From Deltaproteobacteria bacterium (GTDB lineage Bacteria; Desulfobacterota; Desulfobaccia; Desulfobaccales; 0-14-0-80-60-11): a DNA stretch of 9,399 nt. Positions 5,664 through 9,399 of the stretch are shown here, piece by piece (positions within the stretch are counted from its first letter, which is position 1; every line of letters begins with the position of its first letter). Location: assembly GCA_023381945.1 (NCBI GenBank), contig JAMCQY010000070.1:1-9399 (forward strand), written 5' to 3'. Under the pieces are notes generated by a model. That model made no database searches. It was not told where the DNA came from and was given only the letters and a program-made list of their open reading frames with translations. The translations under genes were made by a program, and so were the position numbers.

Positions 5664-5969
5664 TCAGTTACAGTGCTGGAGCATCCGCCGGTTCACCAAC
5701 TCCTGGACTAGCCCCAGGACATCAGTTTCGATCTCTCCCGGTTCCGCCTGGTACTCGGCGGCAAGTTCAGCAATCACCGCTTCAAGGCTGCGCCGGCCGT
5801 CGATTTTATCCCAGATGGCCTTCCCCGTTTCATTCAGGGTGAAGAGTTCATCCTCCAGGTCGCCGATGCCGGCCACCAGGGGTACGATGATGATCTCTCC
5901 CTCGATCTCCCGGGCGACCACGTCGTCGGAGACGGCATAAACCTGGTCAAGAGTAACAGTCATAGCCAT
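5664..5969 (-). CDS. PqqD-like RiPP recognition protein (ScmD-like)
   Basis: This 101-aa protein is read from ATG 5969, which has GAGG five bases upstream; a TTG at 5987 and an ATG at 5963 are alternatives. It follows the PqqD pattern: an N-terminal beta hairpin region (VVAREIEGEIIIVPL), then LNETGKAIWDKIDGRRSLE and a helix with AELAAEYQAEPGEIETDV, closing with LVNRRML. Such winged-helix proteins bind the leader of a RiPP precursor and hand it to the radical SAM partner. The gene overlaps the end of the second radical SAM gene by 10 bases, so the two are translated together. It is the only stand-alone recognition protein here, so one protein may serve three SPASM enzymes. It recalls ScmD of the SynChlorMet cassette, but that assignment is from memory. 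Confidence 0.9.
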   Translation of the reverse strand: MAMTVTLDQVYAVSDDVVAREIEGEIIIVPLVAGIGDLEDELFTLNETGKAIWDKIDGRRSLEAVIAELAAEYQAEPGEIETDVLGLVQELVNRRMLQHCN

Positions 5970-7135
5970 GCGATCCTCTCTTTCCAATTCTTAACTTCCC
6001 AGGGGCGCTCCCCCTCCCGGAGGAGGCCAAGGTCCAGGGCCTGGGCATGGGCCACCTGACACAAGTAATCTACCGGCGTATCCAGCGTCCCATGCTCCGC
6101 CCAGGACTTGGCCGGACACTGTTCGCACAGTCCCTTGAGGAAGCAGCGGGCGCACCGGTCTAAGTAGTCCGCATTGGTAGCCCTGGTCTGCCGCAGTCGA
6201 GGGAAAAAATCCGTGAGCGCCTCCCTTAATGAACCACCCTGCAAATTATAAGCCATATCCGGGTCTCGCAGCAACAAGCAGGGCTGTACGGCGCCGTAAG
6301 CATCGACGCAGGCCCCATGACCCGCGCCGCAGGAAAACAGCAGGTCACCGGCGGGACCCATGAACTTGCCGCAAAACTGGCGCATTTCCTGGAAATAGGC
6401 TTGGCCCCGCCTCCTGAGCAGAGCAACCCCATCGTCCGGAGAAACCCGCAGACTTTGGATAAGCCGGTTTTTAGCCGGAGAATCCCGGCGGCCGCGCAGA
6501 TCAAAGAACATGGAGTAAGAGGGCGGCCTGTCCATAGCCGGGATAGTGGCGGCCCAGGCTTCGAATTCTTCCATTTCCCGGCGGTTGGGCGGCAAGAGCG
6601 CCCCCTTGGCCACGAAGGGAATCCCGGCCTCCCTCAATAGGTCAATACCGCGCCGGAACTCCGCAAAGGAGCCGCGCACCCTGGATACGGCTTCGTAGGA
6701 TTCCCGCCTCATGCCATAGACGCTGACCTCGATTTTTTCCAGGGGCAGGATGTGCTTAAAGAGTTTGACCAGCTCCGGGGAGATCAGACGGCCGTTGGTA
6801 AAGAGCAGTACCTTGAGTCCCTGGCGGCGGGCGAATAGATAGAGCTCGGCAAAATCCTCCCGCAGCAGCGGCTCCCCTCCGGTGAAGCGGACTGACAGGG
6901 CTCCCAGCGCCGCGGCTTCCGTCAGGACAGCCTTAATCTGGCCGGTGGTCAGTTCCCTTTGCCTGGCTGCGGCATCATTCTCCGGCAGATTGATGCAGCA
7001 ATGGATGCAGTCATTATTGCAGCGCTCGGTGAGCTCCAGGTCCAGGCTGCCCAGCAGCGGGGTGCGGTTTTTCCAAAGCCGGTGGTGCCTCGCATTGATC
7101 CGGGCAGCATAGGAAGTTGAGGTTTCGCCGTTCAC
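5960..7135 (-). CDS. Radical SAM/SPASM peptide maturase (second enzyme)
   Basis: This 391-aa protein carries the cluster motif C39-NND-C43-IH-C46 followed directly by another Cys (C47), GGEP at 86-89, and EVSVYGMRRESYEAVSR at about 136-152. Its SPASM domain has C269 and C286 (CGAGHGACVDAYGAVQPC), then C328-x2-C331-x5-C337-x2-C340 and C359. It is clearly a paralogue of the enzyme at 3663-4775: the same ERCNNDC/ARCNNDC opening, LPxxD loop, SVYG and GSLREA segments. The start is GTG 7135, overlapping the stop of the fusion enzyme by four bases (GTGA). The downstream PqqD-like gene overlaps its end. It should use SAM to make a radical on a precursor bound to the PqqD-like protein. Whether the two paralogues act on different precursors or on different positions cannot be told from sequence. 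It may correspond to ScmE or ScmF. Confidence 0.93.
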   Translation of the reverse strand: MNGETSTSYAARINARHHRLWKNRTPLLGSLDLELTERCNNDCIHCCINLPENDAAARQRELTTGQIKAVLTEAAALGALSVRFTGGEPLLREDFAELYLFARRQGLKVLLFTNGRLISPELVKLFKHILPLEKIEVSVYGMRRESYEAVSRVRGSFAEFRRGIDLLREAGIPFVAKGALLPPNRREMEEFEAWAATIPAMDRPPSYSMFFDLRGRRDSPAKNRLIQSLRVSPDDGVALLRRRGQAYFQEMRQFCGKFMGPAGDLLFSCGAGHGACVDAYGAVQPCLLLRDPDMAYNLQGGSLREALTDFFPRLRQTRATNADYLDRCARCFLKGLCEQCPAKSWAEHGTLDTPVDYLCQVAHAQALDLGLLREGERPWEVKNWKERIAWL

Positions 7136-9093
7136 GGTCTCTCTTGCACCAGGGCTTCCAGATCAGCCACAATCCCGCCGCTCTGGTCGAACTCCATCTC
7201 ATAGCAGGGAACCTCCCGGACCATAGATTCCATCAGATCCAGGGTCTTGTCCCACCAGTCGGCGGTGACCAGCGGCTTGATCAGGCAACCGAGCAGCCGG
7301 CCCAGTATTTCCCGGCGATTTTCCAGACGGACCAGGCGGCTTTGGGATGACTTGCGGAGAAACAGGATGGCCCTTAGCGGAGCTGCGGCCGCTGACACCA
7401 GGGGCACCTCGCCATGGCTCCAGGTACCGTGGACCCTGAATCCGTCGGGCCAACGGCGGACGATGTTGCGGTCATCACACAAGATCTCGGCTCTTCCCTG
7501 AAGCATCTTCACCGTGGTGGATTTTCCGGCCTCAGAGTGTCCCACAAAAAGGAGTCCCTGGCCATTGATGACGGCAGCGCTGGAATGGAGAAAACACCCC
7601 TGACGGTCGGCCAGGACCCGGGCCAGCCAGATCTGGTCAGTGGCCATGAGGGTCAGGGCGTGCAATCCGCCCTTGCGAAAGACATCTTCCCGGGGATGAT
7701 AAATCTTGCCGCGGGTGTGGTCCTGGTTAAAGACCGCCACCTGATGCAGACTGGGATCGGCAGGATCAGGTGAGATGCCCAGATAGATCCAGGCGCGGCC
7801 TCTGTGATAGATGGCCCAGGGGGTCTTCCGGTAAACTTCGACCCCCAGGTCCTGGCGTGCCAGGTCAGGCAGGCTGAAATGATGACGGATAGAAATGAGC
7901 TCGTCGCCGGGGCGGTTGATTTGAAATTGCTGGAATTTGGGGACAAAGGTGCCTTCGGTGATGGGCAGGTCGGACTCCACCAGCACCGTCAGGCCAGCGA
8001 TGCCATAGTACCGGCGATGCCGGCGTTGCCAATCCTCCTTAAAGGCGCGGTTTTCCCTGGCCACTCGGCAGAGATAATCCACCTTGGCGCCGTGGCGCCG
8101 GTGCTCCAGAAAACCGTAAACGTCGCACCAGCGGCAGTCGGAACGCGACTCGCAAGCCCCACAATTTTCCTGATATTCCCGGCCTCCGCGGACGCGGTCA
8201 GCAAGAGGCGGGATGAACCGGTCCCAGGCTTCCTGAAAGGTGCCAGCCCGCAAATCGTAGCGCAAATCCGGGTCCTTGACGAAGCAGCAAAAGCTCATAC
8301 CGCCATAAGGATCGATATGGAAATCCCGGCGCTGGGCGATACACCGGGCCAGAAGGCGATCATCTCCCTCTTCCGCCTGGCAGGCGGGCTCCGCTTCTCC
8401 GGCGGCCCAATCCTCATATCCCAGGTCGGGCTGATCCAGAAAAACGACCTCCTTGGAATCGAGGCGCTGCCGCCTGATCTCGGCGTTTTGCTTGGCCGAA
8501 CCGCAAGCCGAAAGATACAGCCAGGGGGCGCCGACGCGGTAATGAGGGCTCAAGGACCGGGCCAGGCTCACCATCTCTTCGAACTGGTGGAAGTTGGCCC
8601 TCATCGGAATGATCTGGACGATGAAACTGGCCCCGGCCTCCTTGAGATAGGCAAACCCCTGCATGGTGGCGGCAAATGAGCCGGCCTGGCGGGTCACGTG
8701 GTCGTGAACTTTGGCGGTGGCGCCATACAGAGCCACCATCTTGCTGCCCTTACGGGTCAGCAGGCGGGCGATCCGGGGGGTGATCAAGGTGCCATTAGTA
8801 TTAAGGCTATAAGAAACGGACCTCGAAGTCAGGTAATCGAATATTTCAACGAAATCAGGACGCAGCATGGGTTCGCCGCCGGAGATATGCCATTTCCGGC
8901 AACCCATCTGCCGCGCTTCATCGGAAATCTGTCTTATCTCTTCCAATGACAATTCTGTCTGACGTTTTTTTGAATGGGCAGGTATGCGCAGCCAACAATG
9001 GCGGCAGGTGTTGTTGCAGCGATAGGTCAGGTCGAGGTTGCCCTCCAAAGGCAGGCGGGGAATCCCTTGCCGCACGATTTTATGATCAATCAT
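7132..9093 (-). CDS. Radical SAM/SPASM enzyme fused to an HPr-kinase-like domain
   Basis: This two-part enzyme has 653 aa from ATG 9093; a GTG lies one codon upstream and neither has a strong ribosome site. Residue numbers here count from the GTG. The N-terminal half is radical SAM: C27-NNT-C31-RH-C34, GGEP at 73-76, VALYGAT at 121-127. A SPASM domain follows: C252, C270, then C312-x2-C315-x5-C321-x2-C324 and C343. After a beta-rich linker (about 365-500) comes an HprK/PEPCK-like P-loop kinase: FLHSSAAVINGQGLLF leads to the Walker A GHSEAGKST (519-527), and LCDDRN at 539-544 supplies the acidic metal and catalytic pair. The kinase half resembles ScmC and the HprK homologue that phosphorylates the C-terminal Ser of paeninodin. 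All four intact precursors here end in Ser, so that is the proposed target. It is the first gene of the series and overlaps the next by GTGA. Confidence 0.9.
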   Translation of the reverse strand: MIDHKIVRQGIPRLPLEGNLDLTYRCNNTCRHCWLRIPAHSKKRQTELSLEEIRQISDEARQMGCRKWHISGGEPMLRPDFVEIFDYLTSRSVSYSLNTNGTLITPRIARLLTRKGSKMVALYGATAKVHDHVTRQAGSFAATMQGFAYLKEAGASFIVQIIPMRANFHQFEEMVSLARSLSPHYRVGAPWLYLSACGSAKQNAEIRRQRLDSKEVVFLDQPDLGYEDWAAGEAEPACQAEEGDDRLLARCIAQRRDFHIDPYGGMSFCCFVKDPDLRYDLRAGTFQEAWDRFIPPLADRVRGGREYQENCGACESRSDCRWCDVYGFLEHRRHGAKVDYLCRVARENRAFKEDWQRRHRRYYGIAGLTVLVESDLPITEGTFVPKFQQFQINRPGDELISIRHHFSLPDLARQDLGVEVYRKTPWAIYHRGRAWIYLGISPDPADPSLHQVAVFNQDHTRGKIYHPREDVFRKGGLHALTLMATDQIWLARVLADRQGCFLHSSAAVINGQGLLFVGHSEAGKSTTVKMLQGRAEILCDDRNIVRRWPDGFRVHGTWSHGEVPLVSAAAAPLRAILFLRKSSQSRLVRLENRREILGRLLGCLIKPLVTADWWDKTLDLMESMVREVPCYEMEFDQSGGIVADLEALVQERP

Positions 9094-9096
9094 CAC

Positions 9097-9340
9097 TGAG
9101 GCCGCTATAAGAAATAACCATTTCGGAAGCCGGCATTACATTATAATCCAACAAACTAGGGAGCTGCCGCCCTTGGTGCGGCGAAAGGGAGCCCGGGGAA
9201 ACAGAGACAGGCAGCGGCTGCACCACCGTGGCGTCCAGGCTGAAGAGCCTGTTTTTGAATTTGAATTTGTGCTTCGGGGTCATGGCCAGGCAGAGCCGGT
9301 ACATCAAGGCAAACAGCGCCCCAAAAAAGGAGGCGGGACG
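9097..9340 (-). pseudogene. Remnant of an IS4-type transposase
   Basis: Read from right to left, this frame gives RPASFFGALFALMYR and then TPKHKFKFKNRLFSLDATVV, the segment around the first catalytic Asp (codon near 9235) of IS4-family transposases; the Asp itself is kept. The following part should read like LCLSVFPWAKFR-x-KGA-x-KLH but is scrambled, recovering only at LLDYN, VI and GL-x-DD. The frame stops at 9086, inside the start of the fusion enzyme gene. The rest of the DDE domain is absent, so this is a dead fragment. It marks an old insertion or recombination boundary at the upstream edge of the peptide cluster. Confidence 0.7.
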
Positions 9341-9399
9341 CTGGTTATTGAAAGGATGTTTATGAATCAAACAAATTAAGTGAGAAAGCAAATGAACTC

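Noticed and set aside
7804..8679. A 291-codon open frame on the plus strand
   Set aside because: It lies wholly antisense to the radical SAM/SPASM half of the fusion gene, whose cluster motifs are intact; its translation shows no recognisable domain and reflects high GC.
9140..9145. TATAAT on the minus strand upstream of the first cluster gene
   Set aside because: It is a perfect -10 match, but no -35-like hexamer lies at a suitable distance and it falls in old transposase sequence.

Overview
The window appears to come from a GC-rich anaerobic bacterium, most likely a Desulfobacterota (former Deltaproteobacteria) relative. This is an inference from two kinds of dispersed palindromic repeat (about 1572-1690 and 1721-1841) and from the gene content; no rRNA or tRNA is present to confirm it. 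All convincing genes lie on the minus strand, so transcription runs from the right end to the left. The right edge (about 9097-9340) holds the decayed remains of an IS4-type transposase.

The rest looks like one biosynthetic island for ribosomally made, post-translationally modified peptides (RiPPs). In transcription order it contains: a 653-aa radical SAM/SPASM protein fused to an HPr-kinase-like domain (9093-7132); a second radical SAM/SPASM protein (7135-5960); a small PqqD-like peptide-binding protein (5969-5664); a decayed precursor-leader fragment (5443-5318); a soluble S26/S24-type serine peptidase (5305-4772); and a third radical SAM/SPASM protein (4775-3663). Several of these genes overlap by a few bases, which indicates translational coupling. 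A possible hairpin terminator or attenuator follows (3609-3580). Next comes an A/T-richer block with four small precursor genes (3551-3387, 3317-3117, 2953-2780, 2111-1926) and a GNAT acetyltransferase set among them (2773-2207). After a repeat-filled gap lies a PF14907-type nucleotidyltransferase (1471-245), and bases 1-244 show no gene.

The four precursors share a leader: a Trp, then LIVL, a Gly, a Pro-Glu-Glu-like motif, and a first Cys exactly 21 residues after the Trp. Behind it are divergent cores with three further Cys. In all four the last Cys is followed by exactly six residues, and the last residue is Ser. Proposed pathway (inference): the PqqD-like protein presents the leader, the three SPASM enzymes install radical-derived crosslinks (Cys thioethers are the obvious candidate), the HprK-like domain phosphorylates the C-terminal Ser as the kinase of the lasso peptide paeninodin does, the nucleotidyltransferase and acetyltransferase may add further groups, and the S26-type peptidase may remove the leader. 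No lasso cyclase, lanthipeptide synthetase, transporter or transcription factor is visible. The enzyme set resembles the 'SynChlorMet' (Scm) cassette as I remember it: two SPASM proteins, a PqqD homologue and an HprK-like protein. The multi-precursor array with C-terminal Ser and the enzyme fusion are the most noteworthy points.
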